DNA from: an uncultured Crocinitomix sp. | Lineage (GTDB): Bacteria; Bacteroidota; Bacteroidia; Flavobacteriales_D; Crocinitomicaceae | Assembly (NCBI GenBank): GCA_937136425.1 | Contig: CAKZON010000043.1 | Span: 1-64,000 of the forward strand | Reading direction: 5' to 3' | DNA: 64,000 nt | Part shown: positions 27,479-37,494 of the stretch, piece by piece | Numbering within the stretch: position 1 is the first letter of the stretch | Layout: each line of letters begins with the position of its first letter | Program-made: the position numbers and the translations under genes | Notes under the pieces: model-generated | The model's database searches: none | The model's input: only the letters and a program-made list of their open reading frames with translations | What the model was told of the DNA's origin: nothing

Positions 27479-28612
27479 ATGAAAGTATATTTAGATAATG
27501 CCGCAACAACACCAATGGCACCAGAAGTTATAGATGAAATGACGAATGTTATGCGAGAGCATTTCGGAAACCCATCTTCCACTCATGCGTTTGGTCGTGA
27601 AGCAAGAGGAGTGATTGAAGTTGCAAGAAGAAAAATTTCAGGATTAATTGGGGCAGAACCTAAGGAAATTATATTTACATCTGGGGGGACAGAGGCAGAC
27701 AATATGGCCATTGCATGTGCTGTAAATGACATGGGAGTTACTCGTGTGATTTCTACAACCACAGAGCATCATGCAGTAGGACATTGCATTGATGGAGATC
27801 AAGATTTCAAAGTTGATTATGTGCAAGTTTCTGAAACTGGAATGGTTGATTTGGCACATTTAGAAGAGCTTTTGCAAGATGATCAAAAAACATTAGTGTC
27901 TTTAATGCATGCAAATAATGAAATAGGGACATTGCTAGATTATAAAGCGGTAAGTGCTTTGTGTAAAAAATACAATGCTTATTTCCATTCTGACACTGTT
28001 CAAACAATGGGACATTATACTGTTGATGTCAATGATTTTGGGGCCGACTTTTTAACGTGTTCAGCACATAAGTTTCATGGACCTAAAGGAATTGGATTTT
28101 TGTATGTAAATAAGGATATTAAGATATCACCATTAATTCAAGGAGGTTCGCAAGAAAGAGGAATGCGTGGTGGAACAGAGAATATTACAGGAATTGTAGG
28201 ATTGGCGAAAGCCTTAGAATTAGCAAACTCTGATATTTTAGAGCATCAGGAACAAGTGCAAGCGCTTAAATCGCATATGATTTCGCAATTGCGCGAACGA
28301 ATTCCAGATGTTAGCTTTCACGGAGAAATAGACCCTGAAAAAAGTTTATATACTGTTTTGAACGTTTGTTTTCCTCCTTTCGAAAATAAATCAATGTTAT
28401 TGTTCTTATTAGATTTGGACGGAGTTGCGTGTTCAGGTGGTAGTGCATGTACTTCTGGTGCAAGCACAGGTTCACATGTTTTGCGTGGAATTGGAGCAGA
28501 TACTAATCGTCCTAATGCACGTTTTTCTTTTAGTAGATATACAACTATGGAAGAAATTAACTATGTTCTTGCAAGCATTGAAAAAATTGTTTTAGCTGTT
28601 CCTGCGGGATAG
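27479..28612 (+). CDS. Cysteine desulfurase (NifS/IscS family)
   Basis: 377 aa PLP enzyme that removes sulfur from cysteine for Fe-S cluster or thiolation pathways. Visible landmarks are MKVYLDNAATTPM at the start, TSGGTEADN, the PLP lysine in CSAHKFHGPKG (Lys198), the GGSQERGMRGGTEN block, and the mobile-loop catalytic Cys in GGSACTSG (Cys324). The start is ATG 27479, because family members begin at this MKVYLDN block; extending to GTG 27425 would add 18 unmatched residues. No iscU/sufU or regulator lies next to it, so the sulfur acceptor cannot be named. Confidence 0.92.
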   Translation: MKVYLDNAATTPMAPEVIDEMTNVMREHFGNPSSTHAFGREARGVIEVARRKISGLIGAEPKEIIFTSGGTEADNMAIACAVNDMGVTRVISTTTEHHAVGHCIDGDQDFKVDYVQVSETGMVDLAHLEELLQDDQKTLVSLMHANNEIGTLLDYKAVSALCKKYNAYFHSDTVQTMGHYTVDVNDFGADFLTCSAHKFHGPKGIGFLYVNKDIKISPLIQGGSQERGMRGGTENITGIVGLAKALELANSDILEHQEQVQALKSHMISQLRERIPDVSFHGEIDPEKSLYTVLNVCFPPFENKSMLLFLLDLDGVACSGGSACTSGASTGSHVLRGIGADTNRPNARFSFSRYTTMEEINYVLASIEKIVLAVPAG

Positions 28613-28722
28613 TTTAGGCTACACTTTATCAACATTTCTCAACGTATAAGATTTAAGACACACGAGTTGTGAGTCACCGCTATTGCAATACATTTGCTTA
28701 GAATCTCTAATAGCATTGCGGA

Positions 28723-29559
28723 ATGACATCTAATAACATTCAATTCTCTGGGGCAAAAAAAATCGGATTAAGCCTTTTATTATTGCTCAATATTCCAACA
28801 TTTTTAAACGCACAAGAAAGACTGCGGGTTGATTATGAAATCATGGAATATATGCAGTTGAAATCAAATGATGATACGGTAAGTGCAGCAGTTGGTACGG
28901 TTGGAAACGGTACGTTAAAGCATGCCAAATTAATGCCGTACAAGGGCAAAAATTTCATTTATTTTGATCGCGATAGTTATTTAGCAGGACGTGGCTTTTT
29001 GCATGGATCTGTGCGCAATTCTGTATTGACAACTTATGATTCATTGAGCCGTGCATTACCTCACCGCTATTTTAATATAATGGAATGTTCAAATGAGCAC
29101 GGCGGTGAAATGTTTCCGCACAAAACGCATCAAAATGGAATGAGTATTGATTTTATGATGCCACTAATAAAAAATAATAAACCTTATTACGCGCTTGATA
29201 CAATTGGTGCAGCTCATTACGCCTTAAATTTTGATGATGACGGAAAATATACACGCGACCCATCTGTATCGATTGATTTTAATTTGGTGGCTAGAAAAAT
29301 TTTATTGCTAGATTATTTTGCGCGCCAAAATGGCCTCAACATTTTCAAAGTAATAATTAAAATTGAATTGAAAGATGAGTTGTTTGCAACTGAATATGGT
29401 AAATTACTTAAAGCATCTGATATTTATGTTGTACAAGGATTGTCTCCTTTAATAAACGCTTTGCATGATGATCATTTCCATATAGATTTTGGTCATACTT
29501 ACAACAAAACTCCGCAGGTAGAAAGCACTGAGTCGTTTGATCGTGTTCCAGCTGAGTAG
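28723..29559 (+). CDS. Penicillin-insensitive murein endopeptidase (MepA/M74-like)
   Basis: 278 aa with a signal sequence (hydrophobic residues about 13-29, cleavage near FLNAQE). Zinc-site motifs of the LAS/M74 metallopeptidases are visible: HGGEMFPHKTHQNGMSIDFMMP (residues about 126-147, with His and Asp ligands) and the C-terminal HDDHFHIDFG with the catalytic and metal His. The family cleaves D-Ala-meso-DAP cross-links in peptidoglycan. The protein is periplasmic and probably acts in wall remodelling. It stands alone between a promoterless-looking 110-bp gap and the terminator at 29674. Confidence 0.85.
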   Translation: MTSNNIQFSGAKKIGLSLLLLLNIPTFLNAQERLRVDYEIMEYMQLKSNDDTVSAAVGTVGNGTLKHAKLMPYKGKNFIYFDRDSYLAGRGFLHGSVRNSVLTTYDSLSRALPHRYFNIMECSNEHGGEMFPHKTHQNGMSIDFMMPLIKNNKPYYALDTIGAAHYALNFDDDGKYTRDPSVSIDFNLVARKILLLDYFARQNGLNIFKVIIKIELKDELFATEYGKLLKASDIYVVQGLSPLINALHDDHFHIDFGHTYNKTPQVESTESFDRVPAE

Positions 29560-29673
29560 CCAAGCTTATTCGTTATTCTAAAAGAAGTTGGATGTGCGTT
29601 TTCTACAACCGTATGATGTAGAGAAGAGCTAGAGGTATGTTTTCTAATTGCGCACCAGAAAATTCTTTATATC

Positions 29674-29706
29674 AAAAAAGGCTGCTAGGTAAACCCAGCA
29701 GCCTTT
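29674..29706 (-). terminator. Rho-independent terminator of the LamG/PNGase F-like gene
   Basis: AAAGGCTGCT (29677-29686) pairs with AGCAGCCTTT (29697-29706), a perfect 10-bp stem. On the minus strand it ends in a run of six U, only 19 bp past the stop at 29725. The upstream plus-strand gene has no good U-tract here, so the minus strand is the main user. Confidence 0.85.
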
Positions 29707-29724
29707 CACAGTAAGTAATCTATA

Positions 29725-32700
29725 TTATTGTATTACAATTCTTTTCGTTACTGATTTGTTGTCAGATACTACTCGGATGAAATATACACCTTCATTCAGG
29801 TCTTGCAAGTTGAGTTGACGTTGCATGAAACCATCAGCTGTCATGTCTGTAATAGACTCGTTGTAAACAACAGCTCCCAATTCATTATATACCTCAAGTA
29901 AAATGTCATCTCCTACAAAGTTATCCAATGTTAAATTGAATTCTCCATTGTTCGGGTTTGGATATACTTCAATGTTGTAGTTTGCGCTTTCTTCTTCGTC
30001 TAATCCAACTGCATAACCAACACTAAAAGAGTATTTGATGTAATGCCCAAAATCTGGATTAAAGGCCTCAATCATTCCTCCACCAACTTTTCTTAATCTT
30101 AAGAATCCGTTAGTTTCATCAGTTGCAGCCCAGAAACTTAATCCGTCATGATCGCTATCATACAATTCTAAAGTATAACATCCAGTTTCTAAGTTCATGG
30201 TGTCTTTATATTCTGTTTCGTTATCTAAAGACGTTCTTGAATATACAATATCACCATTTTGGTTTTTCAAATAAATTTGATTTTCTGCAGCTTTATTGTT
30301 TGTTCTAAACCAAATAAAGAAAGGATCATTAATTACTGGAGAAGCTTCAAATTTAACACGATAAATATCATTGTTTGAATATTCATCAATTCCACCATTT
30401 GGTTCTCTAACACGAGCGTTAAAGGTTAATTTACCTTCAAAATCAGCCCACCATTCTGGCGTTACAGGAACTTCAACCATTTCCTCTTCTAAAAACTCTA
30501 AATTTCCAGTCCAGTCAATTGTAATGATATTGTCAAATCCACCAATCCAAACATCAATTTTACAAGATGTTAATGCAGTAGATCCTGTGTTTTTAATTAA
30601 AATTCTAGGATTTTGACATGTCGGATTCCATTTGCTGTAGTATTCCCATTCATTTGGATTTAAAACATCAACAACCGCAGCATCTAAGGTAAAGTTAGAT
30701 TCGCCATATGTTACCATATGCATTGCAATTACGTAGTTTCCATTTCCTTGATCAGGATCACCAACAGGTACATCTTCAATATCATAATCAATAGTTGCAG
30801 TAGAACCAGGCGTTACAAATGGCGTAATGTCAAATTCATGTTCTTCAACAATGTCTCCAGGACACCATCCTTCACGAGCATAAGGCCATGTTCCTCCTTG
30901 ACTTTCGTTCGGGTTGTCTCCGCATTCCTCTTCTTGCCAAATTTCCCATGTATCTCTTAATACTCCATCAATCAATAATTCATGATCTCTACCAACTCCG
31001 AATCCCCACTCACAACAGTTATTACTTCCATTGTGTCCATGACCAGTAATTCTAGAACGAACTTTGAACATTGCTCCTTCAGAATCTATATCAACTTCTG
31101 TTGCAGATAAGTTTACGTCATCATCAAGGTTGTTGTATTTGAAACTACCCATTCCATTCCATAAACGCTCTATGCTTAGTACATCTCTAGGTGGTGTTCC
31201 TTCAATGAACAAGAATTGAATGTCAATTAACTCTTGTGTATTGTGCGCTTGAAAATCAACGTCACCACTTAAAAGTGATTGATAATCTGTTACATCATAT
31301 ACATACGTAAATCCATTGGGACCTAAGTCAAAACCAATTCCGTAAGGAGTAATGAATCGTCCAATTTCAAATCGGTTGATAATCTCATAAGGCTGTTCGT
31401 AATAAAGAATGTCCTCATTAGTTAATGTTACATCAGCACCGTGCCATGTAGAACTAATCTCTGTTCCTTCGTGATCATATGTATAGCTCCATCCTTCTGG
31501 AGTTTCGTGCGAAATATCAACGATAACAAATTTACGTCCGTCTACAGCTTGCTCAATAATGTCAATTTGATCGACCATTACAGAATCAACAATAAGAATA
31601 GAATCTAATTCACTTGTATATGTGCCTTGAACAAAAGTAATGTTAGGTCGGCTAGTACTTGTTGCAAAACCTGCTTGTGAACCTTCGTAAAACTGAACCA
31701 TAGAGGTTGTGTTCATCATGGCATCACGGTCATTTCCTGACTTATCTTTAATAGAAGGTGTTTCGTCAAAATCATAATAAGTAACTAAGTCACCGTAGTT
31801 AGGGTGAGCGCCATCTACTTTTTGATTCATCCATGTTGCAATTGTTGATTCATCTAATTCAACATCCCAAACTCTAAATTCATCTAATTTTCCAGACCAA
31901 GCATTGCCTAAATTTTTATTAGCACCTAAAATAAATCGGTTGATTTCACCAACTTCTCTATTTCTATCAGTTCCTGATAACCATAAAGCACCATCTAAGT
32001 AAATGTTCATAACTCCAGTTGCACCGTTTTTAGTAAACGCCCAATGGTGCCAGTTACCTTCAAATTCCGCTTCAGAAGCCAATTGATCTATTCTGTCATT
32101 TCCACTTCCTGCTCCAGCATCCCAATATACTCTACTGTTAGACCAAGGGAAGTGAATATTTAATTGTCTGTTTGCTAAACTATCTGTCGCTTCTAATACA
32201 GAGGTGTTTACTGGTAGGTAATCAGCATTACCATTCGCCCAAAATGAAATTGTAATTTCATCACCAAAATCATAATCACTTAATTCCAGTTGTGCCCACT
32301 GTCCAGCCTCAACATCTAAATAACCTAATTTTTCATTCGTAGTAACTACTGAATTGTATCCAGTAACCGTTGCTGAAAGCACGTTGTCAGTTCCTGCAGC
32401 TTCACCATTTTCAAATGAAATGTCCATTAAAATGTCCGAAGCTCCATCATATGCAAATGGGTAAGTCAAATTTAACGTGTTTTCTCCAGTGGCTAAAAAT
32501 GATGTGTTTCTGTCATATACTACAGTCCAATCATCTTCATCAAAACTAGTAACTTCACCAGCTGTGGTGTGCTTCATTTTAATTGTTAAATGTCCCATTG
32601 AACTTCCAAGGTCTGTAACGTCAAAACGAAGCTTAGCAATATCTCCAGCTCCCATTCCTGTTCCTGTAAGTTCTGCATTTTGCCAAAGAATTTGACTGCG

Positions 32701-33174
32701 TTGTGTTTGGTTTGTCGTACCAAACGGTGCAGAACTACTTGCCGCTCCAACGCCTAACGGGTAATCCGTGTCAGCTTCAGCAGTGTAAGTAATGAACTTT
32801 TCATAGTTCTGATAATAATGGTAATAAGGATCATTTACATAAGGTATTGTTGCTGGAGTTTCTCCATTAACAATGTAACGACTTGAATTCACCTCAGTAG
32901 AATCAAAGTTACCTGTGTGATCAAAAATATGTGAATAAGCTAAATAATCCCACTCGCCACAGTTATAACCGTCCCAAGGAGTAAGCGGATCACATTTAAT
33001 ATTGTAATACATGAGTACTTTTTCAAACTGTTTCCCGTCTAATTCCGCTGGAAAAGGAAACGTAGCACGTCGAGTAGATATTGAATCGTACGTGAACGTT
33101 TGAACAAAAGTAGTGTCTTGACTTATACCGACATTTGCGAATAAAATCAATAATAGAGCAATTATTTTCTTCAT
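29725..33174 (-). CDS. Giant secreted LamG / PNGase F-like protein, T9SS cargo
   Basis: 1149 aa with a signal peptide (first 18 residues). The N-terminal part resembles peptide-N-glycosidase F-like jelly-roll sequences, with a CGEWDYLAYSHIFDHTG block at about residues 71-88. A LamG/concanavalin-like domain follows (about 280-450: ITISFWANG, WHHWAFTKNGATGVMNIYLDG, GKLDEFRVWDVEL). A second PNGase F-like segment contains CCEWGFGVGRDHELLIDG, then come Ig-like domains. The last 80 residues are a type A T9SS sorting domain (VYPNPNNGEF, GVYFIRVVSDNKSVTKRIVIQ). It is probably a surface or secreted glycan-binding or processing enzyme. Catalytic activity is not proven. Confidence 0.85.
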   Translation of the reverse strand: MKKIIALLLILFANVGISQDTTFVQTFTYDSISTRRATFPFPAELDGKQFEKVLMYYNIKCDPLTPWDGYNCGEWDYLAYSHIFDHTGNFDSTEVNSSRYIVNGETPATIPYVNDPYYHYYQNYEKFITYTAEADTDYPLGVGAASSSAPFGTTNQTQRSQILWQNAELTGTGMGAGDIAKLRFDVTDLGSSMGHLTIKMKHTTAGEVTSFDEDDWTVVYDRNTSFLATGENTLNLTYPFAYDGASDILMDISFENGEAAGTDNVLSATVTGYNSVVTTNEKLGYLDVEAGQWAQLELSDYDFGDEITISFWANGNADYLPVNTSVLEATDSLANRQLNIHFPWSNSRVYWDAGAGSGNDRIDQLASEAEFEGNWHHWAFTKNGATGVMNIYLDGALWLSGTDRNREVGEINRFILGANKNLGNAWSGKLDEFRVWDVELDESTIATWMNQKVDGAHPNYGDLVTYYDFDETPSIKDKSGNDRDAMMNTTSMVQFYEGSQAGFATSTSRPNITFVQGTYTSELDSILIVDSVMVDQIDIIEQAVDGRKFVIVDISHETPEGWSYTYDHEGTEISSTWHGADVTLTNEDILYYEQPYEIINRFEIGRFITPYGIGFDLGPNGFTYVYDVTDYQSLLSGDVDFQAHNTQELIDIQFLFIEGTPPRDVLSIERLWNGMGSFKYNNLDDDVNLSATEVDIDSEGAMFKVRSRITGHGHNGSNNCCEWGFGVGRDHELLIDGVLRDTWEIWQEEECGDNPNESQGGTWPYAREGWCPGDIVEEHEFDITPFVTPGSTATIDYDIEDVPVGDPDQGNGNYVIAMHMVTYGESNFTLDAAVVDVLNPNEWEYYSKWNPTCQNPRILIKNTGSTALTSCKIDVWIGGFDNIITIDWTGNLEFLEEEMVEVPVTPEWWADFEGKLTFNARVREPNGGIDEYSNNDIYRVKFEASPVINDPFFIWFRTNNKAAENQIYLKNQNGDIVYSRTSLDNETEYKDTMNLETGCYTLELYDSDHDGLSFWAATDETNGFLRLRKVGGGMIEAFNPDFGHYIKYSFSVGYAVGLDEEESANYNIEVYPNPNNGEFNLTLDNFVGDDILLEVYNELGAVVYNESITDMTADGFMQRQLNLQDLNEGVYFIRVVSDNKSVTKRIVIQ

Positions 33175-33196
33175 TTTTATAAGGTGTTGTATTCCT

Positions 33197-33204
33197 CAAA
33201 GATA
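33197..33204 (-). promoter_or_regulatory. -7 promoter element (TATCTTTG) of the T9SS cargo gene
   Basis: On the minus strand TATCTTTG matches TAnnTTTG and lies about 22 bp before the ATG at 33174. It separates this gene from the DUF423 gene upstream on the same strand. Confidence 0.5.
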
Positions 33205-33262
33205 CAGTATTTAAATCGATTAAAAAAGGCGAAATGAGGAATGATTGTTGGATTTTTAACAC

Positions 33263-33643
33263 CTATTTTGAACGAAATACTTTGACCACGAAAATAGTCC
33301 ATCCAATAATCATGCTCATGCCTCCAAACGGAACGATTAATACAACGGACTTAAAGTTGGGCACAATTTCATGAATTGAATAGAGGTAGATACAGCCCGA
33401 GAATAAGATAACACCAAATAAGTTGAATAAATAGAAACTCCTTAAACTAAAAGGAATTTGTTTGGCATTTAAGCCAACAGTTAACAGTCCAAGTCCAACA
33501 TAAAATTGATATTTAACACCTTTTTCAAATGTTTCAATCAACTCAGAACTAATTGCTTTTTCCATAGCATGAGCGGCCATTGCTCCTAAAACAATTCCAA
33601 TAAGGATAAAAAGACTACCAGTAAAAACTAATTTTTTTGACAT
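33263..33643 (-). CDS. DUF423 family small membrane protein
   Basis: 126 aa with four hydrophobic helices (about 6-27, 47-60, 70-90 and 98-120). The sequence AAHAMEKAISSELIETFEKGVKYQFYVGLGLL is the diagnostic DUF423/YwdK block. Function unknown in the family. It lies 52 bp downstream of the DUF4476 gene and may be co-transcribed with it. Confidence 0.9.
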   Translation of the reverse strand: MSKKLVFTGSLFILIGIVLGAMAAHAMEKAISSELIETFEKGVKYQFYVGLGLLTVGLNAKQIPFSLRSFYLFNLFGVILFSGCIYLYSIHEIVPNFKSVVLIVPFGGMSMIIGWTIFVVKVFRSK

Positions 33644-33695
33644 AAAAAAAGGGATGCTAAATGCATCCCAAATTTAAGTATTGTAGTTGATTATT

Positions 33696-34802
33696 CTATT
33701 TCGATTGAATAAAACTTTGCAACTCCTCCTTGTCATCAGAGAAAGTAAATACGTCCATTAATTGGTGATAATCACTTTGATTCATGCAATTAGTATGTGC
33801 AGCTTTAATGAATTCCATTTTATTGTCATCAAAGTTAAATAGTTGGCTAATCGCTTTTATTTGCTCAACAGTCATACATTTTTCACTCGCAACTAATTTT
33901 GCAATTCTTAGTTTGTCATCTGCAAAGGCTTCATTATTTATTTGTGCCTTAATCTCTTGTACGTCTTGGTCAGTTGTTCCGCATCCTGAAGACATGGTCA
34001 TTGTCATATCTTCGTCTGTATAAATATTTCCTTGTGTACCAATTGTAGTTGACTCTTCGTAATGAGTTGTTACGCCATTATTATCAGTGTTTGTAATTGT
34101 TGTTGATTCTTCTGAATGTGTTGTTACACCATTAATAGTAGTTGTAGTTGATGAGCTAGTTGTAGTTGTTTCAGTTGAAGAAGAAGAAACTACAGCGCCA
34201 TTTCCTGCACCACCGCCTCCATTTTCGGTTACATTTCCTTGAATGTTAACATTTGCCCCCATTCCATTGTCTGTCAAATTAATGTTAATACTCACGTTTT
34301 CACCATTCGCATCTTGTGTTGTAGAACTGCTGCTAGTAGTTGTACTGGTAGATACATTTGTTGAAGTGTTTGTATTGGTGTTGCCATTATTCGTGTTTGT
34401 CACAGTAGTATTGCCTTGTGGTAAATCTGTACTATGATAAACTACATTCACTTGGTCTTGTGGTGCAGGAGCTGTACCTAAAGACGATTCTGAATAGTAG
34501 CGTAATTTATATTTCCCTTTTTTTTCTATAATTCTATAGGTCATTAAAGAGTCTTTCTTTACACCAATGTTTTTTTCAATGTTAAAAGATTTATCTGCAG
34601 CTATAATGCGGCAACTGTAAAAAGAATCACTCAATCCTGAAATATTAACATTGGTTTGTGCTTCAGCATTTTGTTTAACACCATTTAAAACAACGTAGAA
34701 TTTTTTTCCAGTGTTTGAATAAAAGGTTGCATCCCCTGTTCGCTGTGCAAAAATTGACAGACAAGAGAATAATAATGTAAAAAGTAATAGTTGTGCTTTC
34801 AT
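33696..34802 (-). CDS. Secreted DUF4476 protein with Ser/Thr/Asn-rich linker
   Basis: 368 aa with a signal peptide (MKAQLLLFTLLFSCLSIFA, cleavage before QRTGD). Residues about 20-110 form a small beta domain found with DUF4476. Residues about 125-265 are low-complexity Ser/Thr/Asn/Gly with short Thr-rich repeats and a duplicated GVTTHxEESTTI unit. The last 95 residues are the helical DUF4476 domain (IKAQINNEAFADDKLRIAKLV, VEQIKAISQLFNFDDNKMEF). The linker is likely flexible and could be O-glycosylated, as happens in Bacteroidota at Asp-Ser/Thr motifs. Role unknown. Confidence 0.85.
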   Translation of the reverse strand: MKAQLLLFTLLFSCLSIFAQRTGDATFYSNTGKKFYVVLNGVKQNAEAQTNVNISGLSDSFYSCRIIAADKSFNIEKNIGVKKDSLMTYRIIEKKGKYKLRYYSESSLGTAPAPQDQVNVVYHSTDLPQGNTTVTNTNNGNTNTNTSTNVSTSTTTSSSSTTQDANGENVSININLTDNGMGANVNIQGNVTENGGGGAGNGAVVSSSSTETTTTSSSTTTTINGVTTHSEESTTITNTDNNGVTTHYEESTTIGTQGNIYTDEDMTMTMSSGCGTTDQDVQEIKAQINNEAFADDKLRIAKLVASEKCMTVEQIKAISQLFNFDDNKMEFIKAAHTNCMNQSDYHQLMDVFTFSDDKEELQSFIQSK

Positions 34803-34856
34803 ATAAATAAATTTTTAATGGTCAGGGGTATTCAATAAGCGTACCAAAATTATAAA

Positions 34857-36512
34857 TTAATTAGATAATAGGTTGGCGGCATTTTCTTTTGCGGCTTGTG
34901 TAATCTCTTCACCGCTAATCATTCCAGCTAAAACATCAATTCTCTCATCTCCTTCAATAGCTTGAACAAAGGTGTTTGTTTTGTCGGCTGTCGATAGTTT
35001 TTTAACATGCAAATGCGCTTTTCCTTTTCCTGCTACCTGAGCAAGGTGTGTAATTGCAATGACTTGAATTTTTTTGCCCATATTTTCAAATTCAACAGCC
35101 ATTTTAGATGCTACCTCACCAGAAACTCCAGTGTCAATTTCATCAAAAATTAAAGTAGGTAAGTTTTTCTTTTCAGATAAAATAGATAATACAACAAGCA
35201 TTAGTCGTGATAGTTCTCCACCTGATGCTACCTTCTTTATTGAAGAGTAATTGCCACCTAAATTGGTTTTAAATAAATAATCAATTTGGTCTAATCCGGT
35301 TGCGCTTAATTTATCTCGTTCAGTTAATTCAATTTTTAACTCAGCATTAGGCATTGCCAAGTTATTCAACCTTGTTTTAACTTCTTTTTCTAATTTAACG
35401 GTGGCTGCCTTTCTTTTTGCTTGTATTGTTTTTGCGCTGGCAGTTAGTTCTTGCTCAAGTTTGCTGATTTCTGTTTCAAGCAAATTAATATTACTTTCTA
35501 AAGATGCAATTGCTTCTAAATCTGCAGAGATAGATTCCTGCAATTCTATTAATTGAGATACTTCACTCAAGTTGTGTTTGAAAGATAACGTATTGAATTG
35601 CTCTAATTGGTCTTTAATAACTAATGCTTCTTCCTCCGTATAAGAGTCGCTATTGTTATTATTACCAACTTCAGCTTCTATATCATCTAATTCAATTTTT
35701 AAACTCCAAAGCCGTGCTGAAATATCAGCAAAACTCGGATCGAATTGCTTTAATTCATCAAACGTCTCAATGAGCGTTTTAATTCCAATGGAAGGAGAAA
35801 AAGAGTCGTTCTCAAAAACGGAAGTAGCGAAACTAATAGCCGTCTGTATTTTTTCCGCATTTTCAATTTTAGCAGACTTCTTTCTAAGTTCTTCTAAATT
35901 GATGGTTGCCAAATTAGCCGTTTCCAATTCTGTTAAAAGAAAAGCCAAATAATCTTTTTCTTTTCTGCTTTCAGCATCTTTAACCTTTAGTTCAATTAAA
36001 GAGTTAACCTTATTTCTGTAAGAGGTGTAGGTCTTTGTATATTTTGAAACTGATTTTTCAATGCCCGCAAAATGATCTAATACATCCAACTGAAAATTGG
36101 TGTTTAAAATCTGCAGAGTTTGATGTTGGGTATGGATAGAAACTAATTTTTCTCCCAAAGCTTTTAAAACTGTGAGTTGTACAGGTGTATCATTTATAAA
36201 AGCTCTAGATTTTCCAGCAGTGTTAAACTCTCGCCGAATGATACAGCTATCTTCATAGTCAAGCTCGTTCATTTCAAAAAAAGAGCTTAATGCCAGTTTA
36301 GAAATGTCCAGCTCAGCTTCGAGCACACATTTTTTTGCAGACTGTTTTAAAACAGCAATATCTGCACGTTCACCAAGCAATAAATTGAGTGCTTTTAATA
36401 AAATTGATTTTCCGGCTCCCGTTTCACCCGTTATAACTGTAAATCCTTGATTTAAGGCAAGATTTACGTTTTCAATAAGGGCGTAATTTGAGATGTCTAA
36501 TCGCTTCAGCAT
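34857..36512 (-). CDS. recN: DNA repair protein RecN
   Basis: 551 aa SMC-like ATPase of double-strand break repair. Walker A GETGAGKSILLKAL lies at residues about 30-43, after the family start MLKRLDISNYALIENV. A coiled-coil middle (about 150-390) follows. The C-terminal signature ASGGELSRLMLVVLSI and Walker B LIFDEIDTGVSG are followed by IAITHLAQVAGKGKAHLHVKK. All catalytic motifs are present and the length is normal. It is the last gene of the bamD-rpoZ-coaBC-DUF4835-recN string, a conserved order in this phylum. Confidence 0.96.
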   Translation of the reverse strand: MLKRLDISNYALIENVNLALNQGFTVITGETGAGKSILLKALNLLLGERADIAVLKQSAKKCVLEAELDISKLALSSFFEMNELDYEDSCIIRREFNTAGKSRAFINDTPVQLTVLKALGEKLVSIHTQHQTLQILNTNFQLDVLDHFAGIEKSVSKYTKTYTSYRNKVNSLIELKVKDAESRKEKDYLAFLLTELETANLATINLEELRKKSAKIENAEKIQTAISFATSVFENDSFSPSIGIKTLIETFDELKQFDPSFADISARLWSLKIELDDIEAEVGNNNNSDSYTEEEALVIKDQLEQFNTLSFKHNLSEVSQLIELQESISADLEAIASLESNINLLETEISKLEQELTASAKTIQAKRKAATVKLEKEVKTRLNNLAMPNAELKIELTERDKLSATGLDQIDYLFKTNLGGNYSSIKKVASGGELSRLMLVVLSILSEKKNLPTLIFDEIDTGVSGEVASKMAVEFENMGKKIQVIAITHLAQVAGKGKAHLHVKKLSTADKTNTFVQAIEGDERIDVLAGMISGEEITQAAKENAANLLSN

Positions 36513-36585
36513 AAGTCAGTCCACATTTACTTCAAAAATAATGAATTAATGGGATAGGGGAACTGAATTTATTTCGGAATCGAGA

Positions 36586-37494
36586 TTAATTCAAGATTTC
36601 TTGATAATTGCTTGAATTAACAGGATCTAATTTTTTCAAGATACTCACCGCAGCATTTTTTTCTTTTATTTCAGATTGAGAAAAAATATTGATTAATTCG
36701 GCGGTTTTACTTGTTAAGAAAAGTTGTAAGTTCATTGATCCAGGTCTAGAACGTTGAACTTTATCAAGGCTTTGCAAAGTTTCTAAAATCTTTTTTCTAC
36801 CCACGGCTTGGTCGGTATAAAACTCATCTAAACCTAAACGGTGGTAATTGTAATAAGCATTTCTTAGCGGAGCAAAAACGGGTTGTAAAACATTGTCTAC
36901 CATCCAAAATCTATTTCTTTTCTTAGAAGCGGATGCAGACCAACCTTCGTCACCTGAATTTTTTGCATTATTGGCAATTTGTTGTGCGGCCTTAAAATAA
37001 GGATCGCCACCTTTTAAAGAGTAAGTGTCATAATCATAACCTAAAATCATGTAAGCGTAAAATGAAAGCAAAGCAGACAAATTATCACGATATTGATAAT
37101 TACTCATAGGTAAAATTGCAGAGTTTCTTAAGTAGTTAATAGCAAAATCGGCATCAACATGGTTAAATACAGTTGAGTTATATCCTGTGTTAAATACTGG
37201 GCGAGATGATTGTATTTGAATTTTACCTTTGAAAGTTGTTGTGGTAGGCAAATCCGTCATTGTAATTAGAATATTACAATTAATGCGCTCTTCAATTTCA
37301 AAAATATCATTCGTCCATTTAGTGGTATTCATAAAATCATAAATAGCACTTTCTAACTCGTCAAAAGTTTCATTTTCTACTGGGCCAACTTGAAGCGCTG
37401 GTGCAGATTGAATATTAACTTGACAATTCAGTTCTTGAGTCAACCCGCTTAAAGATTGAACAGTCAATAGTAGTATTAGAAATGTTTTTTTCAT
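36586..37494 (-). CDS. DUF4835 family protein (secreted)
   Basis: 302 aa with a signal peptide (first about 19 residues, then ELNCQVNI, the usual DUF4835 start). Conserved blocks visible are FDELESAIYDFMNTTKWTND, SSRPVFNTGYNSTVFNHVD, YRDNLSALLSFYAYMILGYDYDTYSLKGG and LDEFYTDQAVGRKKILE. Function unknown; the family is Bacteroidota-specific. Its ATG follows the coaBC stop with no intervening base. The conserved link to coaBC and recN appears to be genomic rather than biochemical. Confidence 0.92.
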   Translation of the reverse strand: MKKTFLILLLTVQSLSGLTQELNCQVNIQSAPALQVGPVENETFDELESAIYDFMNTTKWTNDIFEIEERINCNILITMTDLPTTTTFKGKIQIQSSRPVFNTGYNSTVFNHVDADFAINYLRNSAILPMSNYQYRDNLSALLSFYAYMILGYDYDTYSLKGGDPYFKAAQQIANNAKNSGDEGWSASASKKRNRFWMVDNVLQPVFAPLRNAYYNYHRLGLDEFYTDQAVGRKKILETLQSLDKVQRSRPGSMNLQLFLTSKTAELINIFSQSEIKEKNAAVSILKKLDPVNSSNYQEILN

